A stretch of DNA of 18,073 nucleotides from contig JAAYAS010000269.1 in NCBI GenBank assembly GCA_012719255.1, positions 1 through 18,073 of the forward strand, written 5' to 3'. The notes under the pieces were generated by a model that worked only from the letters and a program-made list of their open reading frames with translations, did not search any database and was not told where the DNA came from. The stretch is from Microbacteriaceae bacterium. Lineage in GTDB: Bacteria > Actinomycetota > Actinomycetes > Actinomycetales > Microbacteriaceae. Positions 7,601 to 14,378 of the stretch are shown here, piece by piece (position 1 is the stretch's first letter; every line of letters starts with the position of its first letter). A program made the position numbers and the translations under genes.

Positions 7601-7886
7601 CGCAACCGGGGCATCCGGCGCCTCCGGTACCTCCGGCGCATCCGGCGCATCCGACGCCACCGCCGCATCCTCCGCCGCATCCTCCACCGCATCCCGGCCC
7701 GCGCACGCGGCCGCGCCGCGGCCCGCATCCGGGCCCCGCCGCGACGGCTGGGACGCGAGCCCGCTCGACGGCGCCCGCCCGCAGCGCGCGCCGCTGCCCC
7801 CGCATCCCCGATTCCCCGCGCCGGGCGACCCCGACCCGGCCACCGCCACCGACGCCCCGTCGACTCGAAAGGACGCGCGCTCATGA
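4626..7886 (+). CDS. MMPL-family (RND) transporter fused to a degenerate ABC-ATPase-like domain
   Basis: 1086 aa; the ATG overlaps the tetR stop by one base. Residues 1 to about 705 form an MMPL/RND exporter in two repeats, each with an extracytoplasmic loop and a helix bundle. The proton-relay Asp-Tyr pairs are visible at D243-Y244 (GIDYALFI) and D605-Y606 (AMDYEVFL), as in MmpL proteins, so proton-driven export is expected. Residues about 725-955 then read like an ABC nucleotide-binding domain with its catalytic residues lost. GDAGARRV (764-771) stands where Walker A should be, followed by GRLAPAAGRAQVLG. LHPVD (873-877) stands for LSGGQ, and ALVLDLGAL for Walker B with Leu898 in place of the catalytic Glu. 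Residues about 960-1086 are a Gly/Ala/Ser/Pro-rich, probably disordered, cytoplasmic tail. Typical MMPL proteins of 700-800 aa lack this extension. The substrate (lipid, siderophore or drug) is unknown. Confidence 0.88.
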   Translation: MALLLYRIGRLSYRHRWPVLVAWITLLGIALAAGLGFGGTMKESFAIPGTESQRALDRLEQVFPEVAGASAQVVLEAETGTIADRRAEIAEAVERLGEVDHVIQALDPFSEYATGTLADDGRAAIVQVQFDSDDMGLIRPDAERVQEIADGLEQHGLRVEYGGQLYQNIEYGLTVTEVIGVAFAAVVLIVAFGSVLAAGMPLLSAIVAVGSTMGVLLVIARFAIVSSATPLLAVMIGLAVGIDYALFILSRHRNQLAHGADPEESAATAVGTSGSAVVFAGATVMVALLGLVIVGIPFLSVMGIAAAGGVLMALLTSVTLLPALLGFAGERLRPKEGSRAWRRETGANPRPTMGRRWVRLVLRAPIVVVLLVVAVLGAIAVPALHMQTSLPSGKGEAAGNTARDAYDILTEHFGEGANGPMLVMLDITQMSNDTLMDDLAAIGDLVAAAPGVELAGDALPNPTVDSAIIQVIPTTGPDDPATMDTVAALRDLAPTIEEEYGAVSSVTGATAVQIDITNRLNGALLPFAGVVVGLSFVLLMLVFRSVLVPAKAAVSFLLSAFAAFGVVVLVFQDGVLGPILGIVPGPIIAFLPVLLLAIVFGLAMDYEVFLVSGMREAHVRGAPAREAIEEGFANAARVVTAAALIMFFVFFAFVPEGAGVIKVIALGLAAGIAFDAFLVRMTLVPALMALFGERAWRLPRWLDRMLPDLDIEGEGLREYQEQAAWAAEHRAAIALDGLRVGDDARRSSPIAADVPAGGALVARGDAGARRVLAATLQGRLAPAAGRAQVLGRSLPGDAPGLVSRVARVDLADLDDRRRELGLGQLLGRHASFGTAMLRMEAPAAEVERLLDRLSAALGPDAPRLGAGTRLDRLHPVDRAIALVAIALAERPEALVLDLGALAAAPDAPRIAARILAAARELADEPVAIVLGAPDGFDADRLRELVDGPLEVVDLGALRTGDARDADAAGGAAARAERVPALAGAPAGAGAPGATGASGASGTSGASGASDATAASSAASSTASRPAHAAAPRPASGPRRDGWDASPLDGARPQRAPLPPHPRFPAPGDPDPATATDAPSTRKDARS
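7611..7694 (+). repeat. GCATCC-rich low-complexity tract encoding the Gly/Ala/Ser tail
   Basis: GCATCC occurs six times (7611, 7638, 7647, 7665, 7677, 7689), partly as GCATCCGGC and GCATCCTCC(GCC) units. It encodes a run of Gly-Ala-Ser and Ala-Ser units in the tail of the MMPL protein. GCA is otherwise rare for Ala here, so the tract is locally unusual in codon use and probably expands or contracts. Confidence 0.6.
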
Positions 7887-10315
7887 GCGCCACCACCGGA
7901 TTCGCCGCGGCCCGCACCCGCAACCTGCTCATCGCGATCCTCCTGCCGATCGCGATCATCGCGGTCTACCTCGCCTCGCTCGGCGGCGCGACCTCGACCT
8001 CCGCGAAGGTGCCGGCCCTCATCGTCAACAGCGACCAGATGGTCGAGCAGACCAACGCCGACGGCACGACCACCCCGGTCGTCGCCGGCCGACTGCTCGT
8101 GAGCTGGCTCACCGACCCCGCCAACGCGGGCGAGTTCGACTGGGAGCTCGCGAACCCCGAGCACGCCGCCGAGGCGCTCCGCGACGGCACCGCCTACGTC
8201 GTGGTCACGATCCCCGACGACTTCTCGGCCTCGATCGTGTCGGCCGGCTCGGCCGACCCGCAGGCCGCCACCGTCGACGTCGCCACCAACCAGGCGCACG
8301 ACTACCTCACCGGCGCCGTCTCGCAGCGGCTGTTCGACGGGCTCATCGCCGAGTTCGGCCAGACGATCACCGGCAGCATCGCCATCGGCCTCGCCGAGGG
8401 CATCGACGAATCGGCCGACGGCCTGCAGCAGGCGGCCGACGGCGCCGGCGAGCTCGCCGACGGCGCCGGCCAGCTCGGCGACGGCTTCGGCCAGCTCCGC
8501 GACGGCCAGCAGCAGCTCGCCGACGGCGCCTCCGACTCGTCGGACGGCGCGGGCCAGCTCGCCGACGGCGCCGGCGACTTCGAGGAAGGCGTGCGCGACT
8601 ACGTCGACGGCGTCGGCGCCTACACCGACGGCGCCTCGGAGCTCGCCGACGGCGTCGGCGGCTTCGTCGACGGGGTCGGCGACTACGCCGACGGCGCCGC
8701 CGACCTCGCCTCCGGCGTCGGCGGCTACACCGACGGCGTCGCCGACTTCACCCGCGGCGTCGACGACTACAGCGAGGGCGTCGACGACTTCGCCGACGGC
8801 GTCGTGCTCTTCGACGACGGCATGCAGCAGCTCGCCGAGGGCGCCGCGCCGCTCTCCGACGCGGCCGGGCAGCTCGGCGACATGGCCGGGCAGCTGCAGG
8901 ACGCCTCCGGCGACATCGAGACCGCCGTCGGCGCCCTCGAGCAGCTCGCGCCGTTCATCGAGGGCCTCGCGGGGCTCGACCCGAGCGAGCTCTACGGCCT
9001 CTGCGAGCTCATCGACGACCCCGAGCAGGCGGCCGGCTGCACCACCACCATCGACGACTTCCTCGCCGCGCTCGACGCCTCGGGCGTCGACCCCGACACC
9101 ATCGTCGACGGCTTCGACGACCTCACCGACCAGCTCTCCGGCCTCAGCGGCGCCGGCGACCAGCTCGGCGAGCTCGCCGACGGCCTCGGCCAGTTCGCCG
9201 ACGGCGTCTCGCTCGCCGCCGAGGGCAGCGCCCAGCTCGCCGACGGCGCCGGGCAGCTGCAGGATGCAGGCGAGCGGATCCGCGACGGCGGCGCCCAGCT
9301 GCGCGACGGCGGCGGCTCGCTCGCCGACGGCGCGAACGACTACGCCGACGGCGGGGCGCTGCTCAGCGAGGGCGGCGGGCAGCTCGCCGACGGCGCCGAC
9401 GACCTCGCCGAGGGCGGCTGGCTGCTGCGCGACGGCGGCGGCCAGCTCGCCGACGGCGCCGGCGGGCTCGCCGGCGGCGCCTCGCAGCTCGCCGACGGCC
9501 TCTCGCTGCTCGCCGACGGCCAGCAGCAGCTCGTCGACGGCGGCGAGCCGCTCGCCGACGGCATCACCGAGCTCGGCGACGGCGCGCAGCTGATGTCGGA
9601 CGAGCTCGCCGCGGGCGCCGACGAGGCGCGCGGCGCGATCCCCGACAAGGACGCCTTCGCCGACGTCGTCGCCCAGCCGGTCGGCGTCTCGACCGCCTCG
9701 ACCGGCGACCCCGGGCTCGGCGGCATGATCGCCGCCCTCGGCCTGCCGATCGGCGTGTGGCTCGCCGGCCTCGTCACCGGGCTGCGGCGCCGCATCGTCA
9801 CCGACGACCTGCTCGAGTCGACCGCCTCGACCGGCGGCCTGCTCATCGCCGCCTCGCGGCGCCTCGTCGTGCCGGTCGCGATCGCCGCCGGCGCCATCGC
9901 GCTCGCGGTGCACCTGCTCGGCGGCGCGCCCTGGGCCGGCATCGGCGGCACGATCCTCTTCGCGGCGCTCGCCGTGCTCGCGACGGTCGCCGCGCACCTG
10001 CTGCTCGCCGTGCTCTGGGGGCGGCGCACCGCCGCGATCGTGTCGGCCGCGGCGCTCGCGGTGCAGCTGCTGCTCGTGCGCGGCTTCGTGCCCCACGAGT
10101 GGCGGCCCGGATGGGTCGAGCAGCTCGCCGGCTTCCTGCCGATCCCGCAGGCGGCCGCCGGGATGCAGGCCCTCTACGCCGGCGCCCCCGCGGGCACCGT
10201 CGCCGCCTCGGCGGTGGGGCTCGTGCTCGTCGCGCTCGCGCTCGTCGCCGTCGCGGTCATCGCGCTCGCGCGGCGCCGCCGCACGAGCGTCGGCCGCCTG
10301 CTCGCCCCCGCCTAG
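7883..10315 (+). CDS. YhgE/Pip-type membrane protein with X-X-X-Leu-X-X-Gly heptad repeats
   Basis: 810 aa; ATGA overlap with the MMPL gene and a good ribosome site (AAAGGA, 7868-7873). Layout: one N-terminal membrane helix (about 14-34), and an extracytoplasmic domain like the YhgE/Pip N-terminal domain (AKVPALIVNSDQ, ALRDGTAYVVVTIPDDFSA). Next come 21 heptads (178-324), a spacer with two cysteines (C374, C386) that could form a disulfide, and 20 heptads (432-571). The C-terminus has five or six membrane helices (about 610-800). This corresponds to the TIGRFAM models for YhgE/Pip termini and the xxxLxxG heptad (TIGR03061, TIGR03062, TIGR03057, from memory). Relatives include phage-infection proteins and the YueB/EsaA parts of Gram-positive type VII secretion. 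The repeats probably make a long helical stalk through the cell wall. Coupling to an MMPL exporter suggests a joint envelope transport or scaffold function. Confidence 0.9.
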   Translation: MSATTGFAAARTRNLLIAILLPIAIIAVYLASLGGATSTSAKVPALIVNSDQMVEQTNADGTTTPVVAGRLLVSWLTDPANAGEFDWELANPEHAAEALRDGTAYVVVTIPDDFSASIVSAGSADPQAATVDVATNQAHDYLTGAVSQRLFDGLIAEFGQTITGSIAIGLAEGIDESADGLQQAADGAGELADGAGQLGDGFGQLRDGQQQLADGASDSSDGAGQLADGAGDFEEGVRDYVDGVGAYTDGASELADGVGGFVDGVGDYADGAADLASGVGGYTDGVADFTRGVDDYSEGVDDFADGVVLFDDGMQQLAEGAAPLSDAAGQLGDMAGQLQDASGDIETAVGALEQLAPFIEGLAGLDPSELYGLCELIDDPEQAAGCTTTIDDFLAALDASGVDPDTIVDGFDDLTDQLSGLSGAGDQLGELADGLGQFADGVSLAAEGSAQLADGAGQLQDAGERIRDGGAQLRDGGGSLADGANDYADGGALLSEGGGQLADGADDLAEGGWLLRDGGGQLADGAGGLAGGASQLADGLSLLADGQQQLVDGGEPLADGITELGDGAQLMSDELAAGADEARGAIPDKDAFADVVAQPVGVSTASTGDPGLGGMIAALGLPIGVWLAGLVTGLRRRIVTDDLLESTASTGGLLIAASRRLVVPVAIAAGAIALAVHLLGGAPWAGIGGTILFAALAVLATVAAHLLLAVLWGRRTAAIVSAAALAVQLLLVRGFVPHEWRPGWVEQLAGFLPIPQAAAGMQALYAGAPAGTVAASAVGLVLVALALVAVAVIALARRRRTSVGRLLAPA
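8414..8854 (+). repeat. Heptad repeat block 1 (21-bp period)
   Basis: Twenty-one consecutive codon heptads of form x-(D/E/S/R)-G-x-x-x-(L/Y/F/A/S), with no insertion or deletion, followed by three weaker copies. At DNA level it is a diverged 21-bp repeat with a core near GCCGACGGCGCCGGCCAGCT. The middle copies favour Tyr/Phe at the hydrophobic position (VGAY, VGGF, VGDY, VGGY, VADF, VDDY). Confidence 0.85.
9176..9595 (+). repeat. Heptad repeat block 2 (21-bp period)
   Basis: Twenty heptads in register, mostly ADG/RDG/AEG followed by xxxL. The glycine is kept in 19 of 20 (one QDA copy). This block favours Gly-Gly after the acidic residue (RDGGAQL, RDGGGSL, AEGGWLL) and Leu at the hydrophobic position, unlike the aromatic-rich block 1. 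Confidence 0.85.
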
Positions 10316-10320
10316 CCCGC

Positions 10321-10374
10321 CCCGTCCCCTCCGACCGGGAGTCGCACCTGCGACTCCCGGTCGGAGGGGACGGG
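10321..10374. terminator. 54-bp near-perfect hairpin between convergent genes
   Basis: Exact 26-bp arms (10321-10346 and 10349-10374) around a 2-nt centre. It begins 5 bp after the YhgE-type gene's TAG and lies 52 bp beyond the end of the facing isomerase gene. It is a very stable bidirectional terminator without a T-tract. Confidence 0.85.
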
Positions 10375-10426
10375 CAGGCGGCCCTCGTCGGGCGCCGCCG
10401 CAGGCCGGTCGGAAGGGCCGGGGCGA

Positions 10427-11221
10427 TCAGCCGAGGCCGAGGTGGCGGCGGGCGAAGTCGGCGGTCTCGGCGAGGATGCGGACGCGCTCGGAGTCGTTCT
10501 TCGCGCTGCGCGTGTTCACCTCGGCGACGACGTGGCCGTCGAAGCCCGAGTCGCGGAGGTACTCGAGGGTCTCGGCGACCGGCTGACCGCCCTTGCCGGG
10601 GGCGAGGTGCTCGTCGAACACCTTGCCGCTGCCGCCGGGCGCCTGCCCGTCGCAGAGGTGCACGTGGCGCAGCCGCGGGCCGGCGGCGCGGGCGAGCTCG
10701 AGGGCGTCGTCGCCCGAGAGCGCCGCGTGCGAGAAGTCGAGGGTGATCGAGTCGCAGTCCATGTCGACCGGGTTGATGCCGGGCGAGTACATGCGGGTGC
10801 TCGAGCCCGACACGTTCCACGGGAACATGTTCTCGACCGCGACCGTGACGCCCGAGCGCTGCTCGAGCCCGCGCACGAGGTCGAGGAAGCTCACCGCGTA
10901 GGCGCCCTGCCAGCGGAACGGCGGGTGCACGACGACGCAGTCGGCGCCCACCTCCGCGGCGAGCTCGACCGAGCGCTGCAGCTTCATCGCCGGGTTCGTG
11001 CCCCACACGAACTGCGTGAAGAACAGCACCGGCGCGTGGATCGCGAGCACCGGGAAGTCGTGCTTGTCGATGAGCTGCTGCATCGCGCCCGCCGAGCGGG
11101 AGGCCTGATCGGCGGAGATCATGATCTCCATCCCGTCGTACCCCGCCTCCTTGGCGATGCGGAACGACGAGTCCAGCCCCTTGGGGAACGTGCACGACGT
11201 GCTCATACCGATCTTGACCAT
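10427..11221 (-). CDS. Sugar phosphate isomerase/epimerase-like TIM-barrel protein
   Basis: 264 aa from the ATG at 11221; a GTG at 11230 would add three residues (MTT). It matches the xylose isomerase-like TIM barrel (AP endonuclease 2) superfamily. Strand 1 is KIGMSTSCTF, then YDGMEIMI, with metal-ligand-type positions in FPVLAIHAPV, VVVHPPF, VAVENMFPW, LDFSHAAL, RHVHLCDG and VVAEVNTR. These Glu, Asp and His residues usually bind one or two divalent metals in this superfamily. Members act as sugar or inositol-derivative isomerases and epimerases, or as sugar-phosphate-processing enzymes; the substrate cannot be assigned. It is a single gene, facing the transport operon and divergent from mrp. 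The ATG at 11221 is preferred because TAGGGT lies 7 nt upstream, serving as a -10 for a leaderless message or as a weak ribosome site. Confidence 0.85.
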   Translation of the reverse strand: MVKIGMSTSCTFPKGLDSSFRIAKEAGYDGMEIMISADQASRSAGAMQQLIDKHDFPVLAIHAPVLFFTQFVWGTNPAMKLQRSVELAAEVGADCVVVHPPFRWQGAYAVSFLDLVRGLEQRSGVTVAVENMFPWNVSGSSTRMYSPGINPVDMDCDSITLDFSHAALSGDDALELARAAGPRLRHVHLCDGQAPGGSGKVFDEHLAPGKGGQPVAETLEYLRDSGFDGHVVAEVNTRSAKNDSERVRILAETADFARRHLGLG

Positions 11222-11228
11222 CGTCGTC

Positions 11229-11234
11229 ACCCTA
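11229..11234 (-). promoter_or_regulatory. -10 box for a leaderless isomerase transcript
   Basis: On the minus strand the sequence is TAGGGT, 7 nt (GACGACG), ATG. The spacing puts the predicted start of transcription at the ATG at 11221. The same bases could instead act as an AGGGTG ribosome site, so the reading is uncertain. Confidence 0.4.
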
Positions 11235-11310
11235 CGCCGCGCAGGTGACCGGGGCCTGCAGGGGCGTCCGAGCGGGGGGTGCTCGAGACTCGACCGTCCT
11301 CGTCACCCGC

Positions 11311-11316
11311 TAGGAT
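11311..11316 (+). promoter_or_regulatory. -10 promoter element of the mrp operon
   Basis: TAGGAT in the 139-bp divergent intergenic region, 50 bp upstream of the proposed TTG start. A weak -35 candidate TCGACC (11290-11295) is only 15 bp away. The predicted 5' UTR is about 38 nt and carries a strong GGAGGGAG ribosome site (11343-11350). Confidence 0.5.
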
Positions 11317-11360
11317 TGCCGGGCGCAGTTGCTCGGCATCGGGGAGGGAGAAGCAGGATC

Positions 11361-14300
11361 TTGCTCACCATCCTCGCCGTCTTCGGCATCATGAGCATCG
11401 CGATGCCGCTGCTGCGGCGACTGCCCGGCAACCTCTTCTTCTACCTCGCCGCCGCCGTCTCGGCCGGCGCCGCGGCCTGGCTCGTCTCGATCGCCCCGAC
11501 CGTCTTCGACGGCGGCGTCCACCTCGAGTCGCACACCTGGGTCGAGCAGATCGGGATGCAGCTCGACTTCCGCATCGACGCGCTGAGCTGGGTGCTCGCG
11601 ATGATCGTCACGGTGATCGGCGCGCTCGTGCTCGTCTACTGCGCCGGCTACTTCACCGACACCGAGGCGTCGACCGGCCGCTTCGGCGGCGTGCTGCTCG
11701 CCTTCGCCGGCGTGATGCTCGGCCTCGTCACCGCCGACAACATCTACCTGATGTTCATCTTCTGGGAGGCGACGAGCATCCTCTCGTACCTCCTCATCGG
11801 CCACTACTCGGGCCGCCGGGCCTCGCGAGGCGCGGCGATGCAGGCGCTGCTCGTCACCACGCTCGGCGGCCTCACGATGCTCGTGGGCCTGGTGATGCTC
11901 CACATCGGCGCGGGCTCGGCGAAGCTCAGCGAGATCGTCGTCGCCGGGCTGCAGCCGAACGGCTACGTGATCACCGCGGCCCTGCTCGTGCTCGTGGGCG
12001 CGGCGACGAAGTCGGCGCTCGTGCCCTTCCACTTCTGGCTGCCCGGCGCGATGGCCGCGCCGACGCCGGTGTCGGCGTACCTGCACGCCGCCTCGATGGT
12101 GAAGGCGGGCATCTACCTCGTGCTCCGCATGGTGCCCGGCTTCCACGACATCCCCGGCTTCCGCGAGACGCTCATCGTCGCGGGCGTCGTCACGATGCTC
12201 GTCGGCGGCTGGCGCTCGCTGCGGCAGTACGACCTCAAGCTCGTGCTCGCCTACGGCACCGTCTCGCAGCTCGGCTTCATCATGGTGATCGCCGGCTACG
12301 GCACCCGCGACGCCGCGCTCGCCGCGCTCGCGATGGTGCTCTCGCACGCGATGTTCAAGGGCGCGCTGTTCCTCGTCGTCGGCATCATCGACCACTGCGC
12401 CGGCACCCGCGACATCCGCAAGCTCTCGGGCCTCGGCCGCCGCGCCCCGGTGCTCGCCACGACCGCGACGATCGCCGCCGCCTCGATGGCGGGCCTGCCG
12501 CCGACCTGGGGCTTCGTCGCGAAGGAGTCGGCGCTCGCCGCCTTCCTGCAGGGCGTCGAGCACGGGGATGCGTGGGGCTGGGTCGCGCTCGTCGGCGTCG
12601 TCGCCGGCTCGGCGCTCACCGTCGCCTACACGCTGCGCTTCCTCCACGGCGCGTTCGCCCGCAAGCCCGAGCTCGACGTCGAGGAGACCCGGCCCGACCG
12701 GCGCTCGGCGGTCGAGATGCTCGCGCCGATCGTGCTCGTGCTCGCGACGCTCGTGCTCGCGTTCGCGACCGGCCCCGTCGACGGTCTGCTCGCGCACTTC
12801 GCCGACGCGGTGCCGTCGCTCGCCCCCGAGCATCCCGCCCACCTCGCGCTCTGGCACGGGTTCACCACGGCGCTCGTGCTCTCGCTCGCGACGCTCGTCG
12901 TCGGCGCGCTGCTGTTCGCGGCCCGCGGCCCGGTGGCGGCGCTGCAGGAGCGGGTGCCGGCGTGGATCGACTCGTCGCGCGGCTACTGGACGACGATGCG
13001 CGTCGTCGACTGGCTCGCCGCCCGCATCACCGCGACGACGCAGCGCGGCTCGCTGCCGTTCTACCTGTCGACGATCCTCATCGTCGTCGCCTCGCTGCTC
13101 GTGTTCGCGTTCATCGGGATGCGCTCGGCCGAGATCGTCGTCGAGCCGCTCGTGAGCTGGCAGAACGCCGCGATCGTCGGCATGATGGCGCTCGCGGCGA
13201 TCGCCGCCGCGAACTCGCACAAGCGCTTCCAGGGCCTCGTGCTCGTCGGCATCACCGGCTACGGCATGGCCGGCATCTTCGCGCTCGCCGGCGCCCCCGA
13301 CCTCGCCACCACGCAGGCGCTCATCGAGACGATCACGCTCGTCGTGTTCGTGCTCGTGCTGCGCCGCCTGCCGGCCCACCACGCCGAGCTCGACAACAAC
13401 CTGCCGAAGTGGCTGCGCTGGACGATCGGCTGGGCCGTCGGCCTCGGCATCGGCGGCGCGCTCGTCGTCGCGCTCGCCGGCCGGGTCGCGCCGAGCGACG
13501 GCCTCGCGTTCCCCGAGCTCGCGGTGACCGGCGGCCACGGCGAGAACTTCGTCAACGTCACGCTCGTCGACATCCGCGGCTGGGACACCATGGGCGAGCT
13601 GCTCGTGCTCGTCGCCGCCGCGACCGGCGTCGCGAGCCTCGTCTACCTCCGCACCCGCGGGTCGGTGCGCGAGCGCCGGCACGTGAAGCCGCGCGAGGAC
13701 GGCCGCCGCGTGTGGCTGCTCGCCGGCCACTCGGTCGACCCCGAGCACCGCTCGATCGTCGTCGAGGTGATCGTGCGGCTGATCTTCCACGCGCTGCTCA
13801 TCACCTCGCTGTTCCTGCTGTTCTCGGGCCACAACGACCCGGGCGGCGGCTTCGCCGGCGGGGTGGTCGCGGGCCTCGCGCTCGCCGCCCGCTACATCGC
13901 CGGCGGCCGCAAGGAGCTCGACGCGGCGGTGCGCATCGACGCCGGCTGGCTGCTCGGCCTCGGCGTGCTCATCGTCGGCGCCGCGGTCGTCGGCCCGATG
14001 CTCGTCGGCCATGCGCCGTTCACGTCGTTCTGGATCGACGAGCGGCTGCCGGTGATCGGCCACTTCATCTTCGTCACCTCGACGATCTTCGACGTCGGCG
14101 TCTACCTCATCGTCATCGGCCTCGTCATCGACATCCTCCGCTCGCTCGGCTCCGAGCTCGACGAGCAGGCCGAGGAGGAGGACCTCCTCTCGAAGGACGT
14201 CGGCGCGATGGTGCTCGACGAGGCCGAGGTGCGCGGCGAGCGCCGCGGCGAGCCGGCGATGCCGGTGACCCGGCAGATCCAGATCATCGGCCGACAGCAG

Positions 14301-14378
14301 CTCAAGCGGGCCGAGAAGGCGCGCAAGCAGGACGAGAAGCGCAAGCAGCGGCTCGAGCGGAAGGGGCGCGGCGAATGA
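11361..14378 (+). CDS. mrpA: Na+/H+ antiporter subunit A, MrpA-MrpB fusion
   Basis: 1005 aa from a TTG start at 11361, chosen because GGAGGGAG lies 10 nt upstream. The frame is open further upstream but non-protein-like, and the next in-frame ATG (11391) would cut into the first helix. The NuoL-like proton_antipo part has Glu136 (FWEATSILSYLLIG), Lys217 (ATKSALVPFHFWLP) and Lys248 (HAASMVKAGIY), the conserved charges of the proton path. Residues about 600-790 are the MrpA-specific C-terminal part (GAPDLATTQALIETITLVVF). Residues about 797-935 form a complete MrpB domain (SGHNDPGGGFAGGVVAGLAL), the fusion normal in actinobacteria. A basic tail follows, ending in a Lys/Arg-rich helix. The complex exchanges cytoplasmic Na+ for H+ and serves pH and salt homeostasis. 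It is first in the A(B)CDEFG operon; mrpC overlaps by 4 bp. Confidence 0.95.
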   Translation: MLTILAVFGIMSIAMPLLRRLPGNLFFYLAAAVSAGAAAWLVSIAPTVFDGGVHLESHTWVEQIGMQLDFRIDALSWVLAMIVTVIGALVLVYCAGYFTDTEASTGRFGGVLLAFAGVMLGLVTADNIYLMFIFWEATSILSYLLIGHYSGRRASRGAAMQALLVTTLGGLTMLVGLVMLHIGAGSAKLSEIVVAGLQPNGYVITAALLVLVGAATKSALVPFHFWLPGAMAAPTPVSAYLHAASMVKAGIYLVLRMVPGFHDIPGFRETLIVAGVVTMLVGGWRSLRQYDLKLVLAYGTVSQLGFIMVIAGYGTRDAALAALAMVLSHAMFKGALFLVVGIIDHCAGTRDIRKLSGLGRRAPVLATTATIAAASMAGLPPTWGFVAKESALAAFLQGVEHGDAWGWVALVGVVAGSALTVAYTLRFLHGAFARKPELDVEETRPDRRSAVEMLAPIVLVLATLVLAFATGPVDGLLAHFADAVPSLAPEHPAHLALWHGFTTALVLSLATLVVGALLFAARGPVAALQERVPAWIDSSRGYWTTMRVVDWLAARITATTQRGSLPFYLSTILIVVASLLVFAFIGMRSAEIVVEPLVSWQNAAIVGMMALAAIAAANSHKRFQGLVLVGITGYGMAGIFALAGAPDLATTQALIETITLVVFVLVLRRLPAHHAELDNNLPKWLRWTIGWAVGLGIGGALVVALAGRVAPSDGLAFPELAVTGGHGENFVNVTLVDIRGWDTMGELLVLVAAATGVASLVYLRTRGSVRERRHVKPREDGRRVWLLAGHSVDPEHRSIVVEVIVRLIFHALLITSLFLLFSGHNDPGGGFAGGVVAGLALAARYIAGGRKELDAAVRIDAGWLLGLGVLIVGAAVVGPMLVGHAPFTSFWIDERLPVIGHFIFVTSTIFDVGVYLIVIGLVIDILRSLGSELDEQAEEEDLLSKDVGAMVLDEAEVRGERRGEPAMPVTRQIQIIGRQQLKRAEKARKQDEKRKQRLERKGRGE

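Noticed and set aside
8414..9595. Regular repeats as a CRISPR array or minisatellite
   Set aside because: The period is 21 bp with no spacers and the repeats are in-frame coding heptads, so it is a protein repeat.
6440..10096. Very long open frame on the minus strand (over 1200 codons) opposite the MMPL and YhgE-type genes
   Set aside because: It is a shadow of the GC-rich plus-strand genes: composition is Ala/Gly/Arg/Val-Glu repeats mirroring the 21-bp repeats, with no domain or ribosome site. The plus-strand frames have clear family motifs.
4626..10315. Possible type VII (ESX) secretion locus because of the YhgE/YueB-like protein
   Set aside because: No EccC-type FtsK/SpoIIIE ATPase, WXG100 protein or other ESX component was seen in the window.
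10375..10426. Stretch between the 54-bp hairpin and the isomerase end, considered for a second terminator
   Set aside because: Only weak short complementarity was seen. The long hairpin next to it already accounts for termination.
11121..11360. Upstream extension of the mrpA frame to an ATG at 11121
   Set aside because: It would run antisense through the start of the isomerase gene, crosses the predicted promoter, and is not protein-like. The TTG at 11361 with a strong ribosome site fits the family start.
11279..14374. Long plus-strand open frame in the same frame as mrpC, overlapping all of mrpA
   Set aside because: The translation is an Arg/Ala/His-rich shadow without motifs. Only the part from ATG 14375 (mrpC) is protein-like.
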